Numbered from the stretch's first letter, positions 25,030 to 34,400 are shown. The stretch is DNA of 50,086 bases from Eubacterium sp. (GCA_017450645.1 JAFSTE010000007.1:1-50086); one strand, 5' to 3'. Translations and numbers: made by a program. The notes: generated from the letters alone by a model not told the origin.

Positions 25030-25716
25030 ATGCGTATATTAGTAGTCGAGGACGAATACAAGCTTGCAGATGTTGTAGCGGCAAGATTAAAAAAAGAAAA
25101 TTACGAGGTAGATGTTTCTCTTGACGGCGAGGACGGTCTTTATAACGCCGAAAGCGGAATATACGACCTTATTATCCTTGATGTTATGCTGCCGAAAATG
25201 AACGGATTTGAAATACTTAAAGAAATCCGCGAGGAGGGCATAACCTCAAAGGTGATTATGCTCACCGCAAAAAGTATGCTCGAGGACAAGCTGGAGGGTC
25301 TTACGGGCGGCGCTAACGATTACATCACAAAGCCGTTTCATATGGACGAGCTTCTCGCAAGGGTTAACCTGCAATTAAGGCAGGATGTAGTTGATGTAAA
25401 AAAGGATTATATCGAATTCGGCGACATAAGACTAAGCTCTTCGAGCTCGTCGCTGAGCTGCACCGCAACGGGCGAAAGCATTAATGTAATTAATAAGGAA
25501 TATCAGCTCCTTGAATACTTTATTACAAATCACGACAGAATTTTATCTAAGGAGCAGATTTACGACAAGGTATGGGGCTACGACAACGAAAGCGAGTCGA
25601 ACAACCTTGAAGCATACATTTCGTTTGTAAGAAAAAAGCTTAAATCAATCGGCGCTTCGGTTAACATTAAAGCCGTACGCGGTATGGGATATAAAATGGA
25701 GACTATTAATGAATAA
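25030..25716 (+). CDS. OmpR/PhoB-family response regulator
   Basis: 228 residues. Receiver domain with acidic pair at the start (VVEDE), phospho-acceptor Asp51 (LILDVMLP), Thr79 and Lys101 (ITKPF). The C-terminal winged helix (about 130-226) has 'YQLLEYFITNHDRILSKEQI' and ends 'AVRGMGYKME'. It is co-transcribed with the kinase gene (8-base overlap). Tandem TTTAAT repeats upstream of itself and of the gene at 27084 are its likely binding sites. Confidence 0.95.
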   Translation: MRILVVEDEYKLADVVAARLKKENYEVDVSLDGEDGLYNAESGIYDLIILDVMLPKMNGFEILKEIREEGITSKVIMLTAKSMLEDKLEGLTGGANDYITKPFHMDELLARVNLQLRQDVVDVKKDYIEFGDIRLSSSSSSLSCTATGESINVINKEYQLLEYFITNHDRILSKEQIYDKVWGYDNESESNNLEAYISFVRKKLKSIGASVNIKAVRGMGYKMETINE

Positions 25717-26932
25717 ACTGAAAAATCAGGTCTTTGTTGTAATATTTTTGATTTTAACACTATTTACAACTATAGTATTCTGCACTTTTAATACTATTAT
25801 ATACAAACAGCAGTTTTCTATGATTGAGCGTACGCTGAACCAGGCGTCAAAAATGCATTTTCGTATGGATATGCCGCCCGGCGGCTTTAATCGCGACAAC
25901 ACCGAGAACGACGACATCGAGGATATCCGTTTTATGGAAACGACCGTGTATACGGTTTTGCTCGACAGCGACGACCGGATTGTTAAGATTATAAACCATT
26001 CCGATAACGGAGTGAGCGACGAAGAGATTGAGGACCTTGCGGTTACAATGATTTCGCAAAGCTATCAGAAATCTATAGGCAATCTGTATTTTTCGACCTA
26101 CTCATACTCGTACAACGAGGGCTCGTCGATAGTCATTGTAGATAACTCCGAGCAGAGCAGTATGCTTCGCCTTACGCTGATGTTCTCGCTTTTGATGTAC
26201 TTTTTAATCGAAGCGATTATAATCGTAATCACTAAGATGCTCACCCTTTGGATTACAAAGCCGGTGGCGGAGAGCTTCGACAAGCAAAAGCAGTTTATAG
26301 CCGACGCGTCACACGAGCTTAAAACGCCGCTTTCGGTAATAATCGCAAGCGCCGACGCGCTCGAAAGCAACCCGACCGAAAAGAAGTGGCTGTCGAATAT
26401 CAAGAGCGAAAGCGACAGAATGAACCGCCTTATCGCCGACCTGCTCGAGCTTGCAAAAAGCGAGGAAGTTAAGGACACAAGCGACTTTGCGATAGGTAAT
26501 CTTTCTAAGCTTGTCGAAAAATCAACGCTCACCTTCGAGGGCATTCTTTTTGAAAAGGGCGTAATGCTAAACGACGATATTCAGGAGAATATTGAGCTCA
26601 ATATGAACGAGTTTAAAATACAGCAGCTTATGTCGATTTTGCTCGATAACGCGGTAAAACACAGCGAAAACGGCTCTTCGGTCGAGGTTACGCTAAAGAA
26701 AGATAAAGACATTATTTTAACCGTAACCAACGAGGGCGAGGGTATCCCCAAGGGCGAGGAGGAGAAAATTTTTGAGCGCTTCTACCGCGCCGACGAGTCG
26801 AGAAACCGTAACGAAAACCGCTACGGCTTAGGGCTTGCGATAGCAAAAAATATTTGTCAAACGCACAAGGCAACAATTTCGGCAAAAAGCGAAAACGGTA
26901 AAACAACATTTAAGGTTGTATTTAAAAACTAA
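25709..26932 (+). CDS. Membrane sensor histidine kinase
   Basis: 407 residues. Two membrane helices (about 8-28 and 153-178) frame an extracellular domain of about 120 residues; the cytoplasmic part lacks a clear HAMP. The HisKA site is ADASHELKTPLS (His202). The ATPase has the N box LLDNAVKHSE (Asn314), 'NEGEGIPKGEEEKIFERFYR', and 'YGLGLAIAKNI'. The acidic outer domain gives no hint of the signal. Partner of the regulator just upstream. Confidence 0.95.
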   Translation: MNKLKNQVFVVIFLILTLFTTIVFCTFNTIIYKQQFSMIERTLNQASKMHFRMDMPPGGFNRDNTENDDIEDIRFMETTVYTVLLDSDDRIVKIINHSDNGVSDEEIEDLAVTMISQSYQKSIGNLYFSTYSYSYNEGSSIVIVDNSEQSSMLRLTLMFSLLMYFLIEAIIIVITKMLTLWITKPVAESFDKQKQFIADASHELKTPLSVIIASADALESNPTEKKWLSNIKSESDRMNRLIADLLELAKSEEVKDTSDFAIGNLSKLVEKSTLTFEGILFEKGVMLNDDIQENIELNMNEFKIQQLMSILLDNAVKHSENGSSVEVTLKKDKDIILTVTNEGEGIPKGEEEKIFERFYRADESRNRNENRYGLGLAIAKNICQTHKATISAKSENGKTTFKVVFKN

Positions 26933-26949
26933 TACCTATTATATAAGCG

Positions 26950-26986
26950 TTTCGGGGCTGTCTTTTGACGGCCCTGAAATTATTTT
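26950..26986 (+). terminator. Terminator of the two-component operon
   Basis: A 13-bp stem with two G-T pairs (TTTCGGGGCTGTC / GACGGCCCTGAAA) followed by TTATTTT. Confidence 0.75.
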
Positions 26987-27000
26987 GAAAAAGTTTTGTG

Positions 27001-27034
27001 GTTTAATTTTCGTTTAACAAAAACGATATATGAT
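27001..27034 (+). promoter_or_regulatory. Operator-promoter of the beta-helix surface gene
   Basis: TTTAATTTTCGTTTAAC (27002-27018) matches the operator before the response regulator at 15 of 17 bases, with TTTAA units 11 bp apart. A TATGAT -10 box starts 10 bases after the second half-site, the same geometry as upstream of the regulator gene. Confidence 0.6.
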
Positions 27035-27083
27035 GTACACAACAAAGCAATAACACTTTGAAAATTATTAAGGAGTAAATATC

Positions 27084-29078
27084 ATGAACAAAAAGAAACG
27101 AACCTTCAGAACAGTGATAATGATTGTGATGATAATGGCGCTCGCAGGCGCAACCTTCCTCACATACAATTCGGCACAAGAGAGCGTAAGTTCCTCGATA
27201 TCAACCCAAATGCCTTCCCCACCGCAAGGACAAAGCGGACAACCGCCGCAAATGCCCGACAGCGACAGTCAAAGCAGCAACTCGTCAAACAGTGATTCGT
27301 CCAACCAGCCGTCGCAAGCACCGAGCGGCGACTCCTCAAGTGACAGCTCACAAGGTCAACCGCCCGAAATGCCGAGCGGAGATAATCAGAGCGGTGACTC
27401 GACAAATCAGACACCCGAAATGCCGAGCGGCGACAGTCAAAACAGCGACTCGTCAGGCGAAAGCTCATCAGACAATTCGTCAAGCGGTGACTCGTCAAGC
27501 GATTCATCAGAGAACAGTGACTCATCAAATCAGCCACCGCAGATGCCGGGCAGCGATTCGTCAGACGGCAGTTCGTCTAACCAGCCGCCGCAAATGCCAA
27601 GCGATATGAAGGGCGGCAAATCAAGTCTTTCGACAAAATACTATGTACTTTTTGCAATCGAAGGCTTATTGATGGGATTGATTTCGGTATATCTGATTAT
27701 GTCACGCTTTAATAAAAAAGATGTGGGCGAAGCACTTAAGGGCGGCAAAAGAATACTTATCTTTGCACTCGCTTCAATTATAATCGCTTCAGGTATTACC
27801 TTTACGGATGTAGCTGCGTGCTGCAGTACAGCACAATCTTCTCCGACATCTATGGGCGCACCGCAAGGCGGCGGAATGGGCGGCTCGTCAGGCTCCGAGA
27901 GCGTTGACGCTTCGGGCGCAGAAACTGTTGACGGTAAGGAAGAAACCCTTGATTCCACTTACACCTCCACCACAAGCGACGAAAGCGCGGTACTTGTTAC
28001 AAACGGCGGTAACGCTACGATTACCGGAACGGTTAACAAAAAATCGGGCGATATCTCAAACACCGAAAGCGGCGAATTTTACGGAATAAACGCGGGCGTA
28101 CTCGTTCAGGCAGATTCCACCGCCACTATCGAGGGCGCTACAATTTCAACAAGCGCAAAGGGCTCTAACGCCGTATTCTCAACCGGCGAAAACAGCAAAA
28201 TTTACATTAAGGACACCACCATTACCACAACAGGCGAAAGCTCGTCGCGCGGACTTGACGCGACCTACGGCGGCTATATCGAAGCCGACAATGTAACTAT
28301 CACGACTCAGGGCGGCTCGTGCGCTACGCTCGCAACCGACAGAGGCGAAGGCACCGTTATTGCAAAGAATTCAAAGCTCGAAACTAACGGCGCAGGCTCA
28401 CCGGTTATTTATTCAACGGGCGACATCAGTATTGAGAACACAACGGGTACTGCAAACGGCGCGCAAAACGTTGTAATCGAGGGCAAAAACTCGGCTACAA
28501 TCACTAACTCAACCCTTACCGCAAGCGGTGCAGGCAACCGCGGCGATGTGGATATAGCAGGCGTTATGATTTACCAGTCGATGAGCGGCGACGCAAGCGA
28601 AGGAACGGGCACATTTACCGCAACCGACTCCTCCCTTTCAATCGACAAGAACAGCGATTATTATAAATCCGCACCGATGTTCTTTATCACAAACACCGAC
28701 GCGGTAATAAACCTTGAAAATACTAAGCTCAGCTTCGGAAGCGGCGTGCTTATCAGCGCAAAGGGTACTGACCAATGGGGCAATTCGGGCTCAACCGGCG
28801 GTAATGTTACCCTTAACGCAACAAGCCAGACGCTCAGCGGAAACATCGAGGCTGACAAGATTTCAAAGGTAGAAATTAATCTTACGAAATCCACCTACAG
28901 CGGTACTATTAACGGCGACAACAGCGCAAGCGAGGTTAAGCTCACGCTCGACAAGAACAGCAAAATCACCCTTACGGGCGATTCGTATGTAACCTCTCTC
29001 GACAACGCCGACACAACAAACAGCAATATCGACTTTAACGGCCACACCCTTTATGTAAACGGTGAAGCGGTTAACTAA
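27084..29078 (+). CDS. Membrane-anchored surface protein: Ser/Pro-rich stalk, two TM helices, beta-helix-like domain
   Basis: 664 residues. One membrane helix (about 10-28) is followed by a 150-residue low-complexity stalk built of degenerate PPQMPSGDSQ-like units. Two further helices follow (about 186-208 and 222-246). The last 370 residues consist of short Thr/Ser/Asn-rich beta rungs (ATITGTVNKKSGDIS, 'TATIEGATIS') typical of right-handed beta-helices, as in pectate-lyase-like or carbohydrate-binding proteins. Topology predicts stalk and beta-helix outside. No sortase signal is seen. It is likely controlled by the adjacent two-component system. AAGGAG precedes the ATG. Confidence 0.7.
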   Translation: MNKKKRTFRTVIMIVMIMALAGATFLTYNSAQESVSSSISTQMPSPPQGQSGQPPQMPDSDSQSSNSSNSDSSNQPSQAPSGDSSSDSSQGQPPEMPSGDNQSGDSTNQTPEMPSGDSQNSDSSGESSSDNSSSGDSSSDSSENSDSSNQPPQMPGSDSSDGSSSNQPPQMPSDMKGGKSSLSTKYYVLFAIEGLLMGLISVYLIMSRFNKKDVGEALKGGKRILIFALASIIIASGITFTDVAACCSTAQSSPTSMGAPQGGGMGGSSGSESVDASGAETVDGKEETLDSTYTSTTSDESAVLVTNGGNATITGTVNKKSGDISNTESGEFYGINAGVLVQADSTATIEGATISTSAKGSNAVFSTGENSKIYIKDTTITTTGESSSRGLDATYGGYIEADNVTITTQGGSCATLATDRGEGTVIAKNSKLETNGAGSPVIYSTGDISIENTTGTANGAQNVVIEGKNSATITNSTLTASGAGNRGDVDIAGVMIYQSMSGDASEGTGTFTATDSSLSIDKNSDYYKSAPMFFITNTDAVINLENTKLSFGSGVLISAKGTDQWGNSGSTGGNVTLNATSQTLSGNIEADKISKVEINLTKSTYSGTINGDNSASEVKLTLDKNSKITLTGDSYVTSLDNADTTNSNIDFNGHTLYVNGEAVN

Positions 29079-29082
29079 AAAT

Positions 29083-29105
29083 AAAAACGGCTTTTAGCCG
29101 TTTTT
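29083..29105. terminator. Bidirectional terminator, overlapping the GH36 stop codon
   Basis: AAAAACGGCT / AGCCGTTTTT hairpin between convergent genes; its edge reaches the GH36 stop codon. Confidence 0.85.
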
Positions 29106-31182
29106 ATTTTACTTCTTCTATTGTCCAGATTACCGATTCAAGCGGATTGTAAAGTCTTATTTTAAGCGGTATATTCATTAGATAAGCGCCGCTTTTTACT
29201 ATCTCGCCGTCGTGCATTTTAACGCGGTAGGTCTTATTTTCGTCAAGCCCTTTCAGGTTAAAGGTCTTAAACTGACGGTTAAAAAATGAGGTCGCAGCCG
29301 AGCAGATAAACAGCACGCTCCTGCTCTTATCGTCGCTTACATACTGATTAGCGTACATACCGTGCGACTGATAATTTTTAAGCCGATAGAGCTTACCGAA
29401 CTGCACAAGCGGTCTTATTTTTTTGTAAAAATCAATATAGTGTTTACACTTATCTATATCCTCGTCGCTGTATTTCAGAAGGTTTGAGCCTACAGAGAGC
29501 GAGCCCTGCATCGACACATTAAACCTGAAGTCGAGCGATACGGGACGCGAGGAGCTGTTCCAGTCCGTCACCCACGCGCGCATACTCTTACGCGGGTACA
29601 GCATCGAAAAGCCGCGCTGAATTTCAAGTCGGTCAACGGGGTCGGTATTGTCCGAGGTCCACGCCATATCAAAATGCTCGAGCGCGCCGTATTCCGCGCG
29701 TCCGCCGCCCGACGAGCAGGCTTCAATCTGCAGATACGGGTACTTTTCCTTAAGTCTGTCGGCGATATCGTAAACCGCCTTTGTGTGAAGGTACCAGATG
29801 TCGTGCTGATTTTCGAGATTAGGCGCGCCGATTTCCGAAAACGGGCGGTTCATATCCCATTTAATATATCTGATATTGTGCTTTGAGAGCATACCGTCCA
29901 TCACGCCGAAAACATACTCTTGCACCTCGGGCATAGTGAGGTTAAGCACGAGCTGATTTCTCAGTAAATTCGGCTTACGCGTGTCGTAATGGTACACCCA
30001 CTCGGGGTGGTTACGGTAAAGGTCGGAGTCCTCGTTTACCATCTCAGGCTCGAACCACAGGCCGAAGTCCATACCGAGCGCGTTTACGCCGTCGATAAGC
30101 TCGTCAAGACCGCCCGGGAACTTATCTTCGTTAACATACCAGTCGCCGAGTCCCGCGTGGTCGTCCTTACGCTGACCGAACCAGCCATCGTCCATAACGA
30201 ACAGCTCGCAGCCGATATCCGCCGCGATTTTCGCAAGCTCGAGCTGACCCTTAGTGTTAACATCAAAGCCCGTTGCCTCCCAAGAATTATAGAGTACGGG
30301 AAGCGGCTCTTTTGCAAAAGATTTAGGCAGAATATTATTAACGGCAAAGTCGTTCATCTGGTTGCTCATCTCGGCAAAGCCCTCGGTGTAGCCTATATAC
30401 GCCTTAGGCGTCGTAAACTCCCCGCCCGCTTTAAGCACAAGCGAAAAATCAAAATCGTTAAGCCCGAGCGTAACCCTTGTGATACCTATAAAATCGCGCT
30501 GAGCCTCCATTTTAAAGTTACCGCCCCAGCCGAGAGTCGCAAAGTACACATCGCCGAAATCCTCCGTCGCATTTTTCGACAGAATAACAAACGGCGAGTT
30601 AACATGACCTACGGTGCCCCTATGGGTTTCAAAGCGGATTGAGCCTGCTTTGAACGGCGAGGTTTCGAGTTGAAATTCACCCGCCCACGAGCCGTTAACA
30701 TTAGTAATATCGTAAATATCCTCACTCGGCAGCGTCAGCTCCGCGGTCATAAGCTTATCTATAACAATCGCGTTTTCGCTCCCGTTTTTAAGCGTTACGA
30801 AGCGCGTGATAATATCGTGCTCTTTAGAATATCTGTAATTAAGAACTACGGTAAGATTATACGCCTTATCCTCAAGCGTTACATCAAGCGCGCCCTCGCG
30901 CTCGTCAGCCGATTTAAAGGTAAAGACGGTGTCGCGGCATTTATCAAAGTATTCGCATTTAAAGGCGCAGGCTCTGTACCTTGTAGAACCGAAGGGCGAA
31001 TATTCCTCCGAAATATAATCAAGCTCGGAGTGGTTGGAATTACGCTCCCACTCGGCGGATACGCTGTAGTCGCAAACGGGTGCTTTTTTGCCCCAGTGGA
31101 TATGACAAAGCACGCCCTTGTCGTTTACGCCCATAGCATAATGCGTGTTTTTGGTTTCTATAACAAAAATATTGTTTTTCAT
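29104..31182 (-). CDS. Alpha-galactosidase, GH36
   Basis: 692 residues. N-terminal beta-sandwich, then the catalytic barrel with 'LFVMDDGWFGQRKDDHAGLG', nucleophile Asp443 in YIKWDMNR, 'EACSSGGGRAEYGALEHFD' and acid/base Asp511 in WTSDNTDP. It removes terminal alpha-1,6-galactose from raffinose-type sugars and galactomannan. There is no signal peptide, so it is cytoplasmic. GGAGG precedes the ATG. No sugar transporter is adjacent. Confidence 0.95.
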   Translation of the reverse strand: MKNNIFVIETKNTHYAMGVNDKGVLCHIHWGKKAPVCDYSVSAEWERNSNHSELDYISEEYSPFGSTRYRACAFKCEYFDKCRDTVFTFKSADEREGALDVTLEDKAYNLTVVLNYRYSKEHDIITRFVTLKNGSENAIVIDKLMTAELTLPSEDIYDITNVNGSWAGEFQLETSPFKAGSIRFETHRGTVGHVNSPFVILSKNATEDFGDVYFATLGWGGNFKMEAQRDFIGITRVTLGLNDFDFSLVLKAGGEFTTPKAYIGYTEGFAEMSNQMNDFAVNNILPKSFAKEPLPVLYNSWEATGFDVNTKGQLELAKIAADIGCELFVMDDGWFGQRKDDHAGLGDWYVNEDKFPGGLDELIDGVNALGMDFGLWFEPEMVNEDSDLYRNHPEWVYHYDTRKPNLLRNQLVLNLTMPEVQEYVFGVMDGMLSKHNIRYIKWDMNRPFSEIGAPNLENQHDIWYLHTKAVYDIADRLKEKYPYLQIEACSSGGGRAEYGALEHFDMAWTSDNTDPVDRLEIQRGFSMLYPRKSMRAWVTDWNSSSRPVSLDFRFNVSMQGSLSVGSNLLKYSDEDIDKCKHYIDFYKKIRPLVQFGKLYRLKNYQSHGMYANQYVSDDKSRSVLFICSAATSFFNRQFKTFNLKGLDENKTYRVKMHDGEIVKSGAYLMNIPLKIRLYNPLESVIWTIEEVK

Positions 31183-31212
31183 AATATCCTCCGCAGATGA
31201 ACTTTCAAGTTT

Positions 31213-31241
31213 ATAATATATTATTTCGGTGAAAATAACAA
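31213..31241 (-). promoter_or_regulatory. Promoter of the GH36 gene
   Basis: TTGTTA-17 bp-TATTAT on the minus strand, about 30 bp before the ATG. Confidence 0.6.
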
Positions 31242-31261
31242 GTAGAAATATTAAAAGCTAA

Positions 31262-31290
31262 TTGACAATATACTTTAAAATTGTTATAAT
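31262..31290 (+). promoter_or_regulatory. Consensus sigma-A promoter of zapA
   Basis: TTGACA-17 bp-TATAAT, a perfect match to consensus. Confidence 0.9.
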
Positions 31291-31324
31291 TTATATGTAC
31301 TTTTTTATCAGAAAAGGTGAGATT

Positions 31325-31675
31325 ATGGAAAAAAACAAAGTTAGCATTAAGATTTGCGGTTCAAGTTATACTATCGTTACCGAGGACGACCCCGCTTATG
31401 TTGAGGAGCTTGCAGAGCTTATCGACGAGGAAATGAAGGCTACGGCTCAGAGCTCGCCGACTCTCTCCACAACTCAGTGCGCCGTTCTTGTTGCGCTTGA
31501 CCAGGCGGATGCTTGTAAAAAAGCAACGGCTTCCGCAGATAATCTGAGGGCTCAGATTAAGGACTACCTCGAGGACAGCGCGAGAGCGCGTATGGAGGTC
31601 GATGTCGCAAGGCGCGAGATTGAAAGACTCAGCAAAGAAAACAGCAACCTCAGAAGCAGGCTTGCTAACAGATAA
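31325..31675 (+). CDS. zapA: Cell division protein ZapA
   Basis: 116 residues from the ATG behind AAAAGGTGAG; an earlier in-frame start lies within the promoter and is not credible. The N-terminal ZapA globular domain (VSIKICGSSYTIVTEDDPAY) is followed by a long C-terminal coiled coil. ZapA bundles FtsZ filaments at midcell. Placement before a U32 protein gene is common in Clostridia. Confidence 0.9.
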   Translation: MEKNKVSIKICGSSYTIVTEDDPAYVEELAELIDEEMKATAQSSPTLSTTQCAVLVALDQADACKKATASADNLRAQIKDYLEDSARARMEVDVARREIERLSKENSNLRSRLANR

Positions 31676-31686
31676 CAGCTTTTTAG

Positions 31687-31716
31687 TACGGGCGTAAGAA
31701 CTATGCCCGTATTTTT
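31687..31716 (+). terminator. Terminator between zapA and the U32 gene
   Basis: TACGGGC/GCCCGTA stem with a TATTTTTA tail, 15 bases before the U32 start. It may act as a partial terminator, since no separate promoter was found for the U32 gene. Confidence 0.65.
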
Positions 31717-31730
31717 ATATGGTGAAAAAT

Positions 31731-33731
31731 ATGAACTTGGAAATACTTGCACCCTGCTCGGATATGCCCAGCCTTATAAGCGCGGTGCGCTGCGGCGCAA
31801 ACGCGGTGTATCTCGGCACTAAGGAGCTTAACGCCCGCAGGGGTGCTAAAAACTTCGATTTTGACGAGCTTAAAGAGGCTGTCGCCTATGCCCACGCACG
31901 AGGAGTTAAGGTGTATGTTACGCTTAACACGCTTGTGTCGGACGGCGAGCTTGAAGCGGCGTACGGCATAGTTAAAACCGCGCTTAAATGCGGCGCGGAC
32001 GCGTTTATTGTACAGGATTTGGGGCTTGCAAAAATGATAAGGGAGTGCTTCCCAAAAGCTAAGCTGCACGCTTCAACACAGTGCAGCGTGAACACGCCCG
32101 ACGGATTTGCGGCGCTTCAAAAAATGGGCTTTTCGCGTGCGGTGCTGCCGCGTGAAATGAGCCTTGACGAAATAAAAGAAATAAGGCGCTCCACCGATAT
32201 GGAGCTTGAAATATTCGTTCACGGCGCGCTTTGTATGTGCGTGTCGGGACAGTGCTATCTGTCGGCGATGCTCGGCTCGCGAAGCGGAAACCGCGGACTT
32301 TGCGCGCAGCCCTGCAGACTTAATTTCAGCGCAGACGGCAGCAATTCGTGCGACCTGTCGCTAAAGGATTTAAGCCTTATTTCGCACATTAAAGAGATTG
32401 AAAACGCGGGCGTAATAAGCCTTAAAATCGAGGGCAGAATGAAGCGCCCCGAATATGTTGCGGCTGCGGTTACCGCGTGCAAAAAAGCTATTGAGGGCGC
32501 GTACTCCCCCGCTGACGAGAGCGTGCTTAAAGATGTGTTCTCGCGCAGCGGCTTTACCGACGGCTACTTTACCGCAAAGCGCACTAATATGTTCGGCACG
32601 CGTCAGAAAGAGGACGTTATCTCTGCTCAAGGCGTACTTAAAGACCTCACAAAACTGTACGAGAGCGAAACGCCGCTCGTGCCGATATGCTTTGATTTTA
32701 CCTGCAAAGCGGGAGAAAAAATGGCGCTCACCGCCACCGCAAGGGGCAGAAGCGTTACCGTAACTGCCGACGAGCCCGAAAAGGCGCTTAACAAGCCTAT
32801 GACTAAGGAGTCTGTTGCAGCGCGGCTGTCAAAGCTCGGCTCGACGCAGTATTATATTGATAAAATAAATATCACGCTCGACGACGGGCTTATTTCGCCC
32901 GCGAGCGTTATTAACGGTATGCGCAGAAGCGCCGTTGAACAGCTTGACAAAGAGGGCGAAGGCGAGATTGAGTGCAGCGCGTTTGTACCTGTTACGCCGC
33001 GAAATTCAGCCGCTTCGCCGTATTTTACAGCACGTTTTGAAAACGCGGAGCAAATCCCCGAGGAGCACGAATTCAGGCGTATTTTTTTGCCGATTTGGTG
33101 CGATACCGCCGACTTTGTAAAAACCGGCGCAGGGGTGGAAATCCCGCGCGGTCTGTTCGGGATGGAGGAAAAGCTGAAAACCCGCCTTACCGAGCTTAAA
33201 GAAAGCGGCGTTACTATGGCGCTTTGCTCAAACCTCGGCGCATATAAAACGGCTGAGGACCTCGGATTTGAGGTCTGCGGCGACTACGGGCTTAACATAT
33301 TTAACAGCCTTACCGCCGCTCAGTTTAACTCGCCTATACTCTCGTTCGAGCTGACTCTCGCGCAGGCTAATAAAATCAACGCCAGAGACTGCGGCATTAT
33401 CGCTTACGGCAAACTGCCGCTTATGCTCACGCGCAACTGTCCCGTCAAAAATCATATGAGCTGCGCCGAATGCGGCAAAAGCGGAACCCTTACCGACAGA
33501 AAGGGGTATAAATTTAAAGTAAAGTGTTCATCCTATCCCTGTGTGGAGATTTTAAACCCCGTCCCGCTTTACCTCGGCGACAAGATGAACGACATATATT
33601 GCGATTTTGTCCATTTTTATTTTACAGATGAGCCAAAGTGTGAAATAAGCCATTTGGTGAATATGTACAAAGAAAGGCGAAATATTTCTACTAACCATAC
33701 GAATGGCTTATATCTCAGAGGAGTTAAATAA
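31731..33731 (+). CDS. Peptidase U32 family protein (RlhA/YhbU/YrrO group)
   Basis: 666 residues from the second ATG, which has GGTGA upstream. N-terminal barrel 'LEILAPCSDMPSLISAVRCG', then 'LHASTQCSVNTPDGFAALQ' and the U32 signature EIFVHGALCMCVSGQCYLS near 155-175, with more Cys after (GNRGLCAQPCR). C-terminal collagenase-like extension with a Cys cluster (NCPVKNHMSCAECGK). Several U32 members modify tRNA or rRNA (ho5C/ho5U) rather than cleave peptides, and these Cys may hold a metal cluster. The exact subgroup is not settled. The stop overlaps the maf start (TAATG). Confidence 0.88.
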   Translation: MNLEILAPCSDMPSLISAVRCGANAVYLGTKELNARRGAKNFDFDELKEAVAYAHARGVKVYVTLNTLVSDGELEAAYGIVKTALKCGADAFIVQDLGLAKMIRECFPKAKLHASTQCSVNTPDGFAALQKMGFSRAVLPREMSLDEIKEIRRSTDMELEIFVHGALCMCVSGQCYLSAMLGSRSGNRGLCAQPCRLNFSADGSNSCDLSLKDLSLISHIKEIENAGVISLKIEGRMKRPEYVAAAVTACKKAIEGAYSPADESVLKDVFSRSGFTDGYFTAKRTNMFGTRQKEDVISAQGVLKDLTKLYESETPLVPICFDFTCKAGEKMALTATARGRSVTVTADEPEKALNKPMTKESVAARLSKLGSTQYYIDKINITLDDGLISPASVINGMRRSAVEQLDKEGEGEIECSAFVPVTPRNSAASPYFTARFENAEQIPEEHEFRRIFLPIWCDTADFVKTGAGVEIPRGLFGMEEKLKTRLTELKESGVTMALCSNLGAYKTAEDLGFEVCGDYGLNIFNSLTAAQFNSPILSFELTLAQANKINARDCGIIAYGKLPLMLTRNCPVKNHMSCAECGKSGTLTDRKGYKFKVKCSSYPCVEILNPVPLYLGDKMNDIYCDFVHFYFTDEPKCEISHLVNMYKERRNISTNHTNGLYLRGVK

Positions 33732-34279
33732 TGATTATTCTTGCATCAAAAAGTCCGAGGCGGCGCGAGCTGCTGAAATACATAACGGACGACTTTAAAA
33801 TCGAAACCTGCGACGCTGACGAAAGCCTAAATGACGGAATTTCGCCGTACGACGCAGTTTTATATCTGTCGCGCATAAAGGCGCAGCCTATTGCAAAAAT
33901 ACATAAAAACGATATCGTTATCGGCGCGGACACGGTAGTGGCGATAGACGGCAAAATCCTCGGAAAACCCCTTGACACAACAGATGCGGCGCATATGCTA
34001 AAACTTTTAAGCGGAAAAACTCACTCCGTTTTTACCGGCGTTACGATTATTCAGGGCGAAAAAGCTGACTCGTTTTACTGCGAAACAAAAGTAAAATTCT
34101 TTGATTTAACGGATAAAGAAATCGAAAACTACATAAAAACCGGCGAGCCGCTCGACAACGCAGGAGCTTACGGAATTCAGGGTTTCGGCTCGCTTTTGGT
34201 CGAAAAAATCGACGGCGATTACTTTAATGTTGTAGGTCTCCCCGTCAGTTCTCTAAATAGACATTTATCCAACTTTTGA
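33731..34279 (+). CDS. maf: Maf family nucleoside triphosphate pyrophosphatase
   Basis: 182 residues with the Maf signature SKSPRRRELLKY at the start, 'GADTVVAIDGKILGKP' and 'GEPLDNAGAYGIQG'. Maf proteins hydrolyse dTTP/UTP or modified nucleotides, removing them from the pool. Translationally coupled to the U32 gene. Confidence 0.93.
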   Translation: MIILASKSPRRRELLKYITDDFKIETCDADESLNDGISPYDAVLYLSRIKAQPIAKIHKNDIVIGADTVVAIDGKILGKPLDTTDAAHMLKLLSGKTHSVFTGVTIIQGEKADSFYCETKVKFFDLTDKEIENYIKTGEPLDNAGAYGIQGFGSLLVEKIDGDYFNVVGLPVSSLNRHLSNF

Positions 34280-34304
34280 CTATCTTTTGTCTAAATTGCC
34301 GATT

Positions 34305-34380
34305 TGTTAAAATCTTTATTGAATTTTTATTTTTTATATGTTAAAATCTTATTTAAGCTAAGATGGCAAAATCTCTATTT
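34305..34380 (+). repeat. Three AAAATCTT-type repeats before the PHP gene
   Basis: TGTTAAAATCTTTATT (34305-34320), TGTTAAAATCTTATTT (34339-34354) and a weaker TGGCAAAATCTCTATT copy (34364-34379). The middle copy covers the -10 box, so they could be a regulator site or simply AT-rich drift. Confidence 0.35.
34319..34347 (+). promoter_or_regulatory. Promoter of the PHP gene
   Basis: TTGAAT-17 bp-TAAAAT, followed by AAAGGAG before the ATG. Confidence 0.6.
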
Positions 34381-34400
34381 TTACCAGAAAGGAGTTTGTT

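Noticed and set aside
27200-27610. Regular short repeats that look like a CRISPR or tandem array
   Set aside because: They are degenerate codons of the Ser/Pro/Gln-rich stalk of the surface protein, in frame throughout, with no constant repeat and spacer pattern.
34305-34380. Three AAAATCTT repeats as a firm operator for the PHP gene
   Set aside because: The sequence is very AT-rich and the third copy is weak; listed as a low-confidence repeat, not a finding.
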